Shown here: positions 42,101-49,200 of the stretch, piece by piece
Position numbering within the stretch: position 1 is the first letter of the stretch
Layout: each line of letters opens with the position of its first letter
Assembly (NCBI GenBank): GCA_012861695.1
Contig: JAAOOA010000016.1
Location: forward strand, 22,233,202-22,297,201
Source of the DNA: Trematomus loennbergii
Taxonomy: Eukaryota > Chordata > Actinopteri > Perciformes > Nototheniidae
Reading direction: 5' to 3'
DNA length: 64,000 nt
Position numbers and translations under genes: made by a program
Notes under the pieces: model-generated
Told to the model about the DNA's origin: nothing
The model's database searches: none
Seen by the model: only the letters and a program-made list of their open reading frames with translations

Positions 42101-45100
42101 ACTCTGTCCAAACAGCCCGTGGAGGACAGACTGACTGGTTCACCAAACAGGCCAAAGAGCCAGCATGAGTCTACAGGGTTGGCAGGGAATCAGATAATTG
42201 AATCGGACAGTTGTCACTCTGACAAAACTTGAATTGGCTCCCTTCTTGCTGGGCGGGAAAACTAATTGGTTTGACAGCACTGAGGAGGCAATCTAATTGG
42301 CTAGGTAATGTCAGTCAAAATAGGGCAGGTTGGGAGGGGGGGGGGGGGGTGCCATCTGGGTGTCGGCAAACGGTTAGATAATCCTGCGGTCTCTCTTCTT
42401 CTTCTCTCTCTGTGCTCTCCCATGCTGTTCGGATGACAACTGCTGCCAGCCTGTCTGCCATGTCGGCACTAAAGCCATACAGAAACACTCACACAGCAAC
42501 ACTTTGGCTTATAGTGCCACAGCTGAAAGCAACGGTAAAAATGGTCAAAGTTCATGTTTCTTCAGCCAGAGGCCTGCAAAGTTTGTGAGAAAGTAAGAAA
42601 AAATATTTTGAAGTAAAATCACTCGATAGTGTTTTTTGCACACATCTGCAGCTTACTTTTATCTCATAAAGACTATGTATATATTTGAAGTGTTATCATT
42701 CACTCTGAAGTGTTTTACTTGGCTGCATTTTCTTGAATGAAAGTGTTATCAGTGCTTAACTATTTTTCCCAATGTAAACAGAGGCTACAGAAGGGAGAAG
42801 AATCATAAGCAGTGCAATGCCGAAAAACTCCCTACTAAATATTTTAAGTTGTCAGATCAGAGGGGCTGAGGAAAACACTACATTTGTTTTTATGTTTGTG
42901 GGAGCCCAGGATTCAAATGAATGCATTCCCTGTTAATAATCACCTACATTCCCTCAAAGGACTGGAACAACTCACCTGTGGGTTCTAAGCTACTTTTAAT
43001 GAGTTACAGTGTCAGAAAGAGATCAAAAGAGAGAAGGAGGCATTACTAAAAACATTTTGGATCATGTGACATGTTTCAACCAGAATTTGTTTGCTATGAC
43101 GTTTTAAAAATTAATCCAAAAGATATAACATAGTGTCTTTGATAACTGTCATCATCCAAAGCTGTTTTGATGTGTATAACATACATTTTTGCTCATAATA
43201 AAGTATATTGTATTCAGTCATTTTACTGGAGACCACCACGTGGTGCTTGTAAAGTGAGAGGCAGACAAAAAGTCACCATCATACAGTAACATCTGACCAA
43301 CATAGGCCTTTTGTGTGGGAGGGTAGCCGGGCAGGACGACTACCAACAGCTGCCTCAGTCCAAAAGAAAATGCACAGAGGAAAAACACCCCCAGATACAC
43401 ACACTCCCACACAGACACAGTAGCCTACAGAAAAGCACACACACAAATATAAACACAGAGAGCTGGCTGTGGCAATCCCCGACATCCTGTCAGGCGATCA
43501 CTAAGCCAGTCACAGTTAATTTCACTCAGCGCTGGCTGTTCTGTGCAGCAGAACTCAAAACACAACAGAAAGTCCAGACAGAAATCTTTCCGAATGCCTG
43601 GTCTTCAAACTAAATATGTACGGAGGCGTGGTCATGCGGCTCTGCAAACCCGGGTTCAAATGTGGCTCCTTCATGCCAGCCTTTCCTCTCTCAATGCATG
43701 TCTTCTCTGTTAATGTTTAAGGTTTTCAACCATTTTGTCAAATCATTTTCTGCCTCACTCATGCTTCCAACCCTTCCCCCTCAATCCTTCCGGTTGCTTT
43801 CCACTATATACTGTCCCATAGGGAAAATGCTCTAAAAATACTGCTGACTTTTTCATCGTTTAGTAGGATGTGTGTGGAATAGAAAAGACGCCCTTGTCCA
43901 AATGAACCTGCACTGGCCTCCTTAAACACCTTTCTGTTTAGGAGGATTCCTCTGGGAGTTGAGACACAGCCTGGAGGAGGAGGAGGAGGAAACACAAGCA
44001 TGCTACAGAGAGGAGGAAAAGGTTGTTGAAATCTAACAGTTTAGCGAAGTGATGAAACCAAGCAGTAGGAGAGCGAGGACAGTGGCAGAGGGCAGGGCAG
44101 GAGGAAGAGGTCACCAAACAGAGACATTACAGGGGCAGTCGAGGTTAATCAGCTCCTCGTGCACTCCTCCAAGGAACAGATTAACCTTTCTAAAAACAAT
44201 TCACGCTGAGGTACACTCTGCATATAGAAACACAGAGACACGCTTCCCTCACTATGAAAAATACTCCCAATCCTAGAAGAGATACTGAAGCGAGATTACA
44301 CAAGCAGTTGCCTTAAAGAACTGCAACACACTATAATCTCCTCTGAGGTGAGAATCAATTCCACTGGGAACAAGCTTGCTGTAACGCTCCTTTGACAGCA
44401 ACTAGGAGGAGTAAATGCTGACAGTGTTGAGTGTGGCATTAGCGGAAAATGTGAAAAATTGCCCTGCAAGCGGGAAGTAGCAGCCCTAAACCAGACAAAG
44501 GAATGGAAAGCTGTCATGCTATATGTTAGGAGGAGACTGGACATACGGCCAGAGTCAGGCAGGCTACTAATGCCTCATCTTCTCTCTCTTCGATCAAAAA
44601 CCTGCCAAAGCATCCCCCTTCCTTTAACTGGAATAAAAAACAAACAAATGTGAATCTGTGCAGGCCTGCTACATTATGAAGGATGTGCATTGCTGTGTAA
44701 TCTGCATCCAGATTCTGCGCTGCATCCAATGTTTGTCTGCTTAAGGCTACTATTTCTATTTAAATCTGCAGCACAGCAGGATATGTGAGCTGTGTAGCAT
44801 CCAGGGGCGGAGTGTCTTCCAACAGGCTGCAGATGACAGTCTAGGGTGACTGAAAAAACAGAGCTACTGGAAGTTGTGGAGCTGCTTGCTGCCTCCATGA
44901 ATCACAGATGAGCAGAAACCAACACAGCTTCCAGGGATACTGACAATAACTGTCTGCACAGATTTCTGACTGTGTGACCCATGTTTGCCCTTAATACAGG
45001 GTCCCTTTGTGTGTAGCCTACATTCACTTCAGCAGACAATTTCAAGTGCTGGACACTAGAGGCTGGAGTTTTTGAAGAAATGGTTAATGTGGGTTCACCC

Positions 45101-45641
45101 AAATAAAACCCTAAGGGTGTCAATTGTTGTCTCTGGTCAACACCCAAAGACCCTTTACATTGGGCAAACAAACTACATATATATTTAATTATCCAAATAT
45201 GCATTTTTTTTTGTTGCTGTAGTATCTATTAGCATGGTGGGTTTTAGGGGGCAAACCAAAGGTCCTCATGTATGCTCTCATTTGGCCAATCATGTTACAG
45301 TATGGTGGTGCAGGGGACATACATTAACCAATATGTTACTGAATATGTGTTAAATTACTTACATCTCAAGCATTATCTCGTTCAGGTAAATCCCATCCAC
45401 TAATTCGATATATTCCGATAATTGGGTGCCATCGGTCAGTGTCGCCTGGCCGACTGTCTTCACCTGGAAATAAATGAGACAATGCAGATAGGTGTAAAGA
45501 TAATCAATAGGAATGCCTTCACAGGACAGGGCTAGTAATGAGTGAGCTTAATACACATGTGAATATTTAATTAGCTCACCCAGCAGACCAGAGGCGTGAG
45601 CATAAACTGCTCCAGCGAAGGGTGAAAACCTCGCTTTCCAT
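1038..45641 (-). CDS. ccdc88a: ccdc88a (Girdin/GIV), 5' part, 14 coding exons, runs off left edge
   Basis: Girdin is a large cytoplasmic scaffold: an N-terminal Hook domain, a very long coiled coil, and a C-terminal region that binds G-alpha, actin and membranes. Only the first ~550 of the ~1,870 residues usual for the family lie here. Coding exons in order: 45641-45580, 45463-45363, 35454-35346, 22044-21975, 14351-14293, 13572-13489, 13280-13140, 11934-11762, 5715-5634, 5085-4927, 4377-4232, 3480-3336, 2532-2354, 1174-1038. All joins are GT-AG and in phase except for one missing base in exons 1 and 11. Hook-domain signatures ([26 protein letters not shown]) are followed by coiled-coil repeats. 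The paralogue ccdc88c (Daple) is less likely, because residues around [18 protein letters not shown] and the adjacent [10 protein letters not shown] follow Girdin. Linkage to pnpt1 agrees. The fish copy (a or b) cannot be decided. Confidence 0.93.
1175..2353 (-). other. ccdc88a intron 13, no further feature seen
   Basis: 1.2 kb between exons 14 and 13. AT-rich, with no recognisable transposon ends, coding block or RNA gene. Confidence 0.6.
2354..2532 (-). CDS. ccdc88a: ccdc88a exon 13, coiled coil
   Basis: Residues 445-504. Contains [20 protein letters not shown] and ends [11 protein letters not shown]. 179 bases, in phase on both sides, donor GTAAGA. Confidence 0.95.
2579..2868. repeat. Intronic segmental repeat, copy A
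   Basis: A roughly 290-bp block in intron 12 recurs in the same orientation at 8003-8257 in intron 8. Shared landmarks in order: GACTGTCTAATATG, GTGTTTCACAGATATGAT, TCTGAGCTTGAACAGGAAAA, GAGACCACTGTGGGAACAAT and TGACCTGGTGTTCTTCCGAC. Copies differ by scattered substitutions and short indels. No terminal inverted repeats are visible, so this may be an old duplication or an unrecognised element. Confidence 0.9.
3336..3480 (-). CDS. ccdc88a: ccdc88a exon 12, coiled coil
   Basis: Residues 397-445, opening [20 protein letters not shown] and containing [19 protein letters not shown], a strongly conserved Girdin/Daple block. 145 bases, split last codon. Confidence 0.95.
3818..4135. mobile_element. 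318-bp non-autonomous DNA transposon (MITE)
   Basis: Terminal inverted repeats of about 33 bp: the left end reads ACGGCCCATCCACACGGCGG and the complement of the right end reads ACGGCCCGTCCACACAGCGG. Both continue into CGTGCGTTGA and an AGCTT. The interior is GC-rich and codes for nothing recognisable. It lies in ccdc88a intron 11. The flanks show no clean target duplication. The ends resemble hAT-type fish elements, but I do not assign a family. Confidence 0.85.
4232..4377 (-). CDS. ccdc88a: ccdc88a exon 11, coiled coil, one base short
   Basis: Residues 348-396: ELKEDNQV, then [17 protein letters not shown], ending SKIHDLEM. The exon is 146 bases instead of 147. After the Gln-Val codons the bases read GTATGTTGG where the family needs one more base before TTGGAA. 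The loss leaves a fortuitous donor-like GTATGT inside the exon. Confidence 0.85.
4378..4926 (-). other. ccdc88a intron 10, no further feature seen
   Basis: About 550 bp of AT-rich intron. No repeat, coding or RNA signal recognised. Confidence 0.6.
4927..5085 (-). CDS. ccdc88a: ccdc88a exon 10, coiled coil
   Basis: Residues 295-347. Contains [20 protein letters not shown] and ends [12 protein letters not shown], both close to mammalian Girdin. 159 bases, 53 codons. Confidence 0.95.
5086..5633 (-). other. ccdc88a intron 9, no further feature seen
   Basis: About 550 bp. Apart from a short TG-rich patch near 5585 I see nothing structured. Confidence 0.6.
5634..5715 (-). CDS. ccdc88a: ccdc88a exon 9, coiled coil
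   Basis: Residues 267-294, [20 protein letters not shown] followed by Leu/Lys/Gln heptads. 82 bases; acceptor TTCAG after a pyrimidine run. Confidence 0.93.
8003..8257. repeat. Intronic segmental repeat, copy B
   Basis: Direct-orientation partner of 2579-2868, about 5.4 kb away within the same gene. It lacks a stretch of about 35 bases present in copy A between the ATAAAAG and GTGTTTCACAG landmarks. Both copies end at the same short CACACAC run. Confidence 0.9.
9639..10603. mobile_element. 965-bp non-autonomous DNA transposon with TTAA at both ends
   Basis: The left end reads TTAAAGGGGACCTATCATGC; the complement of the right end reads TTAAAGTGGACCTATCATGC, a near-perfect inverted pair of about 20 bp. 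TTAA stands at both borders, as expected of an insertion duplicating TTAA (piggyBac-like habit), but the family is not certain. The interior has no transposase. Positions 9911-10038 match, inverted, a module of the element at 10690-11403. A related end structure occurs at 57139-57639. Confidence 0.85.
10940..11006. repeat. Perfect 19-bp inverted repeat (hairpin)
   Basis: Arms 10940-10958 and 10988-11006, reading CTGTAGCATGGTCAGTAGC and its exact complement. The loop is itself made of CAGTAGCTACTG-like units. It lies inside the element at 10690-11403. Confidence 0.9.
11178..11300 (+). repeat. Tandem duplication of a ~60-bp unit
   Basis: The unit begins CAGCGCCACTTA and continues through GGCCCGGCATATGTACTACA to GTCTCGTG. 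It occurs twice head to tail, the copies differing at a few bases, with the second copy shortened before its GTCTCGTG end. Confidence 0.85.
11762..11934 (-). CDS. ccdc88a: ccdc88a exon 8, Girdin-type linker and coiled coil
   Basis: Residues 210-267. A Ser/Pro/Gln-rich segment ([10 protein letters not shown]) precedes [18 protein letters not shown] and RRLRQEL. This segment gives the best separation from the Daple paralogue. 173 bases, ending in a split Leu codon. Confidence 0.95.
11999..12473 (+). mobile_element. LINE 3' end remnant, split by a SINE
   Basis: The left part (11999-12092) resembles the conserved C-terminal coding end of fish non-LTR elements (GACAGTTTTATTCCACAGGC then CATAAGACTGTTAAAC). 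The right part (12301-12473) has a typical 3' tail: TATTTTATTGTATTTACTTG, then GTTGCACTGTTGGAGGAGCC, ending CTTGAATCTTGAG. The two halves would be contiguous without the intervening SINE. 5'-truncated and non-functional. Family recognition is from memory of fish repeats. Confidence 0.65.
12093..12293 (-). mobile_element. tRNA-derived SINE inserted in the LINE remnant
   Basis: On the minus strand a pol III A box (TGGCGTAGTGG, complement of 12269-12279) is followed at tRNA-like distance by a B box (GGTTCAAACCC, complement of 12235-12245). A body and a tail with TCGCTTTGGATAAAAGCGTC follow, a tail I remember as common in fish SINEs. ACTTACA flanks both sides (12086-12092, 12294-12300), a 7-bp target duplication. 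About 200 bp. Confidence 0.8.
13140..13280 (-). CDS. ccdc88a: ccdc88a exon 7, Hook to coiled-coil linker
   Basis: Residues 163-209, opening [15 protein letters not shown] and ending [13 protein letters not shown]. 141 bases, 47 codons. Links the Hook domain to the first heptad repeats. Confidence 0.95.
13489..13572 (-). CDS. ccdc88a: ccdc88a exon 6, Hook domain end
   Basis: Residues 135-162, opening [12 protein letters not shown] and ending SHIQE. 84 bases, exactly 28 codons. Confidence 0.95.
13573..14292 (-). other. ccdc88a intron 5, no further feature seen
   Basis: About 720 bp with no recognisable repeat or coding block. Confidence 0.6.
14293..14351 (-). CDS. ccdc88a: ccdc88a exon 5, Hook domain
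   Basis: Residues 115-134. Contains [17 protein letters not shown], the leucine-rich helix diagnostic for the CCDC88 Hook domain. 59 bases, in phase with both neighbours. Confidence 0.95.
15139..15195. repeat. (GT)n microsatellite
   Basis: About 57 bp of TG repeats with a few GA and TT interruptions, in ccdc88a intron 4. Confidence 0.95.
17163..17187. repeat. (CTTC)n tetranucleotide repeat
   Basis: About six uninterrupted CTTC units in a wider pyrimidine-rich tract with CATCCATC patches (17125-17187). Long frames here are low-complexity. Confidence 0.9.
18324..18388. repeat. (GT)n microsatellite, ~64 bp uninterrupted
   Basis: Pure GT repeat after a G run (18316-18322), in ccdc88a intron 4. 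Confidence 0.97.
18585..18640 (+). promoter_or_regulatory. Possible plus-strand TATA-type promoter in intron 4
   Basis: CATAATAAAAG at 18585-18595 is TATA-like. About 30 bp on lies GCAGCCGCAGAGACTCAGAG, plausible as a start region, and GGGTAAAG near 18691 could be a donor. Orientation is opposite to ccdc88a. No downstream exon was recognised, so this rests on spacing alone. Confidence 0.2.
20113..21000 (-). mobile_element. 5'-truncated LINE with broken reverse-transcriptase C-terminus
   Basis: Two minus-strand frames read as the C-terminal part of a fish non-LTR retrotransposon polymerase: 20955-20656 with [18 protein letters not shown], and 20671-20408 with [11 protein letters not shown] and [19 protein letters not shown]. 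They lie in different frames, joined near 20668 by an apparent one-base loss. A stop lies just upstream at about 20969, and a few residues before DYGDLIYM are missing compared with the form I remember. The 3' tail (20113-20170) ends with the usual GGTTAAATAAAGGCT type. CR1/L2/jockey-like; exact clade not assigned. Non-functional. Confidence 0.85.
21975..22044 (-). CDS. ccdc88a: ccdc88a exon 4, Hook domain
   Basis: Residues 92-115, reading [20 protein letters not shown] and ending in a split Glu codon. 70 bases, GT-AG, flanked by the two large introns 3 and 4. Confidence 0.93.
26262..26320. mobile_element. Possible truncated DNA-transposon fragment
   Basis: GCAGGGGCGGACTAGCCATT followed by CCCGGTGGGCCCGG resembles an end sequence common in fish DNA elements. 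No matching opposite end is present nearby, so it is at most a solo fragment. Assigned from memory. Confidence 0.35.
26696..26728. repeat. (CA)n microsatellite
   Basis: About 32 bp of uninterrupted CA, the first of three CA blocks within 450 bp. Confidence 0.95.
26952..26972. repeat. (CA)n microsatellite
   Basis: About 20 bp of CA, the second block of the cluster. Confidence 0.9.
27084..27142. repeat. (CA)n microsatellite with CATC interruptions
   Basis: About 58 bp of CA broken twice by ATCC, the third block of the cluster. Confidence 0.95.
29028..29043. promoter_or_regulatory. Paired ATCGAT motifs (possible CUX/ONECUT-type site)
   Basis: Two ATCGAT hexamers in the string TAATCGATTATCGATTATG. 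ATCRAT is the known core for cut-homeodomain proteins. No further support. Confidence 0.2.
33143..33597. mobile_element. 455-bp hAT-type non-autonomous DNA transposon
   Basis: The left end begins CAGGGCCGGCCCTGA; the complement of the right end reads CAGGGCCGGCCCTT. Perfect 8-bp duplications CAAGTAGG lie immediately outside both ends (33135-33142 and 33598-33605), the hallmark length for hAT insertions. Sub-terminal CGCCCCCC-rich blocks mirror each other. There is no transposase frame. Located in ccdc88a intron 3. Confidence 0.93.
35346..35454 (-). CDS. ccdc88a: ccdc88a exon 3, Hook domain
   Basis: Residues 55-91. The block [20 protein letters not shown] is nearly invariant in the CCDC88/Hook family. 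Acceptor CACAG and donor GTAAG are clean; 109 bases, in phase. Confidence 0.95.
37949..37976. repeat. (GT)n microsatellite
   Basis: About 27 bp of GT in ccdc88a intron 2. Confidence 0.93.
42233..42300 (-). promoter_or_regulatory. Triple CCAAT box array with E2F-like site
   Basis: Three ATTGG (CCAAT on minus) motifs at 42233-42237, 42265-42269 and 42296-42300, spaced 32 and 31 bp. GGGCGGGAAA (complement TTTCCCGCCC, E2F-like) lies at 42251-42260. About 31-33 bp spacing of NF-Y boxes is known from cell-cycle promoters. Orientation matches ccdc88a, so it might be an internal promoter or enhancer. No adjacent exon was identified. Confidence 0.35.
42336..42349. repeat. Poly(G) run of 14
   Basis: Uninterrupted G homopolymer directly following GGGA. 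Its length is unlikely to be reliable in this sequence. Confidence 0.9.
45363..45463 (-). CDS. ccdc88a: ccdc88a exon 2, Hook domain start
   Basis: Residues 22-55, opening VKTVGQ and containing [17 protein letters not shown], the conserved first Hook-domain block. 101 bases; leaves a two-base partial codon completed by exon 3. Only a 116-bp intron separates it from exon 1. Confidence 0.9.
45580..45641 (-). CDS. ccdc88a: ccdc88a exon 1 (start codon), one base short
   Basis: Residues 1-21, opening MESEVFTP and ending in a Trp codon at the GT donor. ATG occupies 45641-45639 in an AAAAT-ATG-G context. The exon has 62 bases where 63 are needed. After codon 7 the run CCC must be CCCC to read PSLEQFM and to join exon 2 in phase. 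Confidence 0.82.
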
Positions 45642-46260
45642 ATTTTCCACAGACACTGGCGCCGCTTAGAAACTGTGCGTTCCTTGGGAGGAATACGTGT
45701 TTGTTTTGAATCCACTCATGTAGTTGATTCAATTAAATCGAATCTCATTTTGGCTGCTGGAAAACCAGGTCCCTATGGGGTTTCTTCCTTGGAGATATTC
45801 AGGGAGGTAGAAGAGGAAGAAAAAAACGTTAATCCACAATCTTCTCGACACGACCCAGCTGTTTCAGATGTCACCGGCTGGGCTTGGCTACCTCATGGGA
45901 AGGAAAATGAATCCCATTTTGTTGTTTCATGAGACCTGAGACAGGTATGGTTTGATGCAGGCTGTGAAAAAATAACCGTTCCTGCCAAAAGGTCTCATTA
46001 AGAGGAATCTACCTTGACGGGGAAATATTCATCAGGACACGAATCATTAAAGGGAATATCCAGTGCGAAAAGAATCCTGAGGTTTAAAGTCCTGGTTTTA
46101 GTCCTCTTATTTATGTGAAGTCATTTCTGACCGGTTTCTCGTCTATCCCCTCTGTCTGCCTCCGTTCAAATGCAGCATAGTAATGAACAGAGAGGGAGGA
46201 TGACTGGAGGACACTTAGCACCGCCTCCCTCTCCTCTGCATCTCCCTCCGCCTCTTTCGC
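45642..46260 (-). promoter_or_regulatory. ccdc88a: Presumed ccdc88a 5' UTR and promoter region
   Basis: The DNA directly upstream of the ccdc88a start codon. Around 46221-46254 the minus strand has two GAGGCGG GC-box-like motifs in a purine-rich stretch with no TATA box. The transcription start cannot be fixed from sequence, and an upstream untranslated exon further away is possible. Confidence 0.35.
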
Positions 46261-49200
46261 TTCAAAAGAAAAATAGGGCATTGATCAAAGCATCCCTTTT
46301 CCATTTCCATTAATTTGTTCCTTCAACAACAACAAACGGGCATCTAGAAAAGTATTTGAAGAGCTGTGTTGGAAAGAAGAAGGAAATGTTTTTGAGGTAT
46401 GGTTCAGATATCAATTGGAAGGGAATACGTTTTGGTGCAGCTATACTTTAATTTATATGCAAAGACATTCTTGATATGTTCTGCTAATTGTATTTCATAG
46501 TAGGTAGAAAATACTGAGGGTCCATCCATGCACACCTTTTGTCTGTATTTACAGCAAACAGGACATTAATGCATTTTGAAAAGTAGACTGCTGACACCTG
46601 GTGGGTAATGTACAAATATACTGATGTACAGTACATTTTTTGTTTGTGTGCTAAAATAAAGAGACACTCTCTAAAGTATATAATGCAGGATGTAAAGGAA
46701 ATACTAAATGAATTAAATTCTGATCATTTATAGGTTAAAATATTCAGTTGACAATAGGCCTGAAACAATAGGTTGATTAATTGATCAGGTGAAAATTAAT
46801 CTGCAACTGTTTCAATAACCTTTTAATAATTTAAGACATTTTAAAACAAAAAAGCCAAAATCTACAAAGTTCCATCTTAATGCTAACTTTGTGTTTTACA
46901 TATTATTGTTACCCTTATATGTTTTGACAAAACAATAATATTCAAGACATTATTTTAGTCTTTAAGAAATGTTGATTGTTATTTCTCAGCCCTGGTTGTA
47001 ACGCTAGAAAAAGTGCATGTGTGTGTTTACTATGTAACTATTCCAAGATACTCAAGATATATCATCTAATTAAAAGCAGTTAAGACATTTGTGACAATTA
47101 AAACTATTAGAAGTTCAGAAATGGGATCTCACTGTGATATATGCCTCTTTTAAGCACACAAAAATATCATAGTCAAATGCAGTATTAAACCAGTCCATTT
47201 TTTTTACTCAGTCGACTATTTATTTTAGCTGTATCAGCAACAAGGTAGGGACAATAAATAGATCCAGACCCACAGTCATTCACCATGCAGCTATAGGAGA
47301 CACCTTATCAACATTTGATGAATGGCTCTAGGTGTGAATAGGGAGCAGAGGCCGTGTGACCAAATAGCCAATTAAAACACAATCACTGATTTGGGAGCTG
47401 GGGACCTGGGTCACCTCTCAGGAACAAATAGATTATTGTATGCTCTCCTTAAACTGTTGATAAGCACATTTCAGCAGCAGCTCTCCTGAAGAAGCAGCGG
47501 TTCTCATTTGCATTTAGAATAACGCTCACTGCCGTTGGTGCTTCAGCTTCATCCTGACTGAACCTGTTGTGTCTCTTTTTCTGAAAAACCTGTTTGGAGA
47601 GCTGTGAGCGCAATAAATGCTCATCAGGAGGAAAATTAAATCTAAACCTTCATCAAGCCAATAAATATCATGCTCTGTTTTTAACAGACACCTTAAAGGA
47701 TCATTTAGGTCTAGCATCAAGTAGAAGCTTCAAAGCATCCTATGTCTCAAAATATAATGTTTGACTGTGTTTTTGACCTCTTGCAGGTAGGAGGCTGGTT
47801 CGGCGTTAGATCTGACATGTTGGTACTGCAACACTGCGGTTTGGACTTACAAAATATATAAACCCTGGATTCACAAGAATCAAACCTTCCATTTGTCAAA
47901 AATAATTTCATTTTTTCTTAAACATGACTTGTATTAAGTATTTCTGTATAATTTAGCAAATGTGCAACAATCGAAGTATGAAGTTTGGAAAAGATTCTCC
48001 TTAGTTTTATTTATTAAGAGTTTAACATCCAAAAACCCATTTAATCTGCTGCATCGGGTGTGGATGTGTGGAACAAAAGCAAACAGTCGCACATCTGTCA
48101 TCACATTTGGATTTAAATGTGGCAACATCTGTAATGGTAGCAATGCTTTAACATGACTAACAGGACTTTTATGTCCCACCCACAGGGACCCCCCTCACAA
48201 AACCAGTGCATTGCTGAATTTGGAAAATACAGATGATCTCTCATGTACAATAACCAAAATGAGTTGTGTTGATGAAGCTTGGTCCAAATCAGATGATCAT
48301 TTCAGGGCTTTCATACTTTCTTCCCTAATTTCTGCCCACTGCTCCCACAACACTAATTGTATTTCCCCCCTAGAAATCAATGAGGTGTGTCTTATCTTGG
48401 TGATATAAAAAGGTCTCTGAATCTACACAAACCACATTTTATACTCAAATGTAACCCTTTCCTGTGGCAAACCAAACTCATCTCTAGTAACCTTCAGACC
48501 CTCTGTAGGATACAAAATGATGCAGATAATGAAAACCTTTCATGGCTCACCCACACAGCAGCACTTATGTTCTGCTCAATTACTGAGGAGGATTAGTTGG
48601 ATATTTTCTATAGCTATGTGTGTTTGTGATCATGTCATTTATTTGCGTAGGTGTGGGATTCATTAACTTTGGTTTGAACGGTGTGCTCCTGCCTGTTTAA
48701 TTAAAATCTATTATTCACGATGCTTTGAAGAAGTTTTGTCACAAAGCGGCATCCACCTCCACATAATGACTCAGTGATTACGGACCCACAGCAACATTCC
48801 TCACACACACTCAGCTATAAAGTAGGCAAAACTACCCAGAGGAAGCCCACCGCCCACCTCTTTTGGCTCAAACTCTGCAATACCAGCAAGGAGGGAAATG
48901 GAAATGTTTCCTCGAGTTGGTTTGAATCCAGTCTAAGGATGAAAAAAATCCAAGATCATAAAACAGTAGTGCCCTGAAAACAGAAGAACATTCGTTATTT
49001 CTCTCATCAACCGCATGACCTCGCAGCTTTCTCTCTTTTTTTTATAAATTGTCAAAGTCTGCAGTTTCCTGTTAGTAATTTCAGAGGAATTTACCACAAG
49101 TAACCACAAACATTTTGAAATGGGAGCTGTGCTGATCTCATGTGGCCGTGAATGCAGGGATGACTAATGCTGGACAGAATAGTTTGAGTTTTATAATTTC

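Larger units (their letters stand above)
35455..45362 (-). other. ccdc88a intron 2, ~9.9 kb
   Basis: Contains the (GT)n at 37949, a G run at 42336, the CCAAT/E2F cluster at 42233-42300 and a GGA run at 43974-43991. Other stretches, including the 130-codon frame at 40425-40817, show no recognisable protein, repeat or RNA. Confidence 0.65.
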
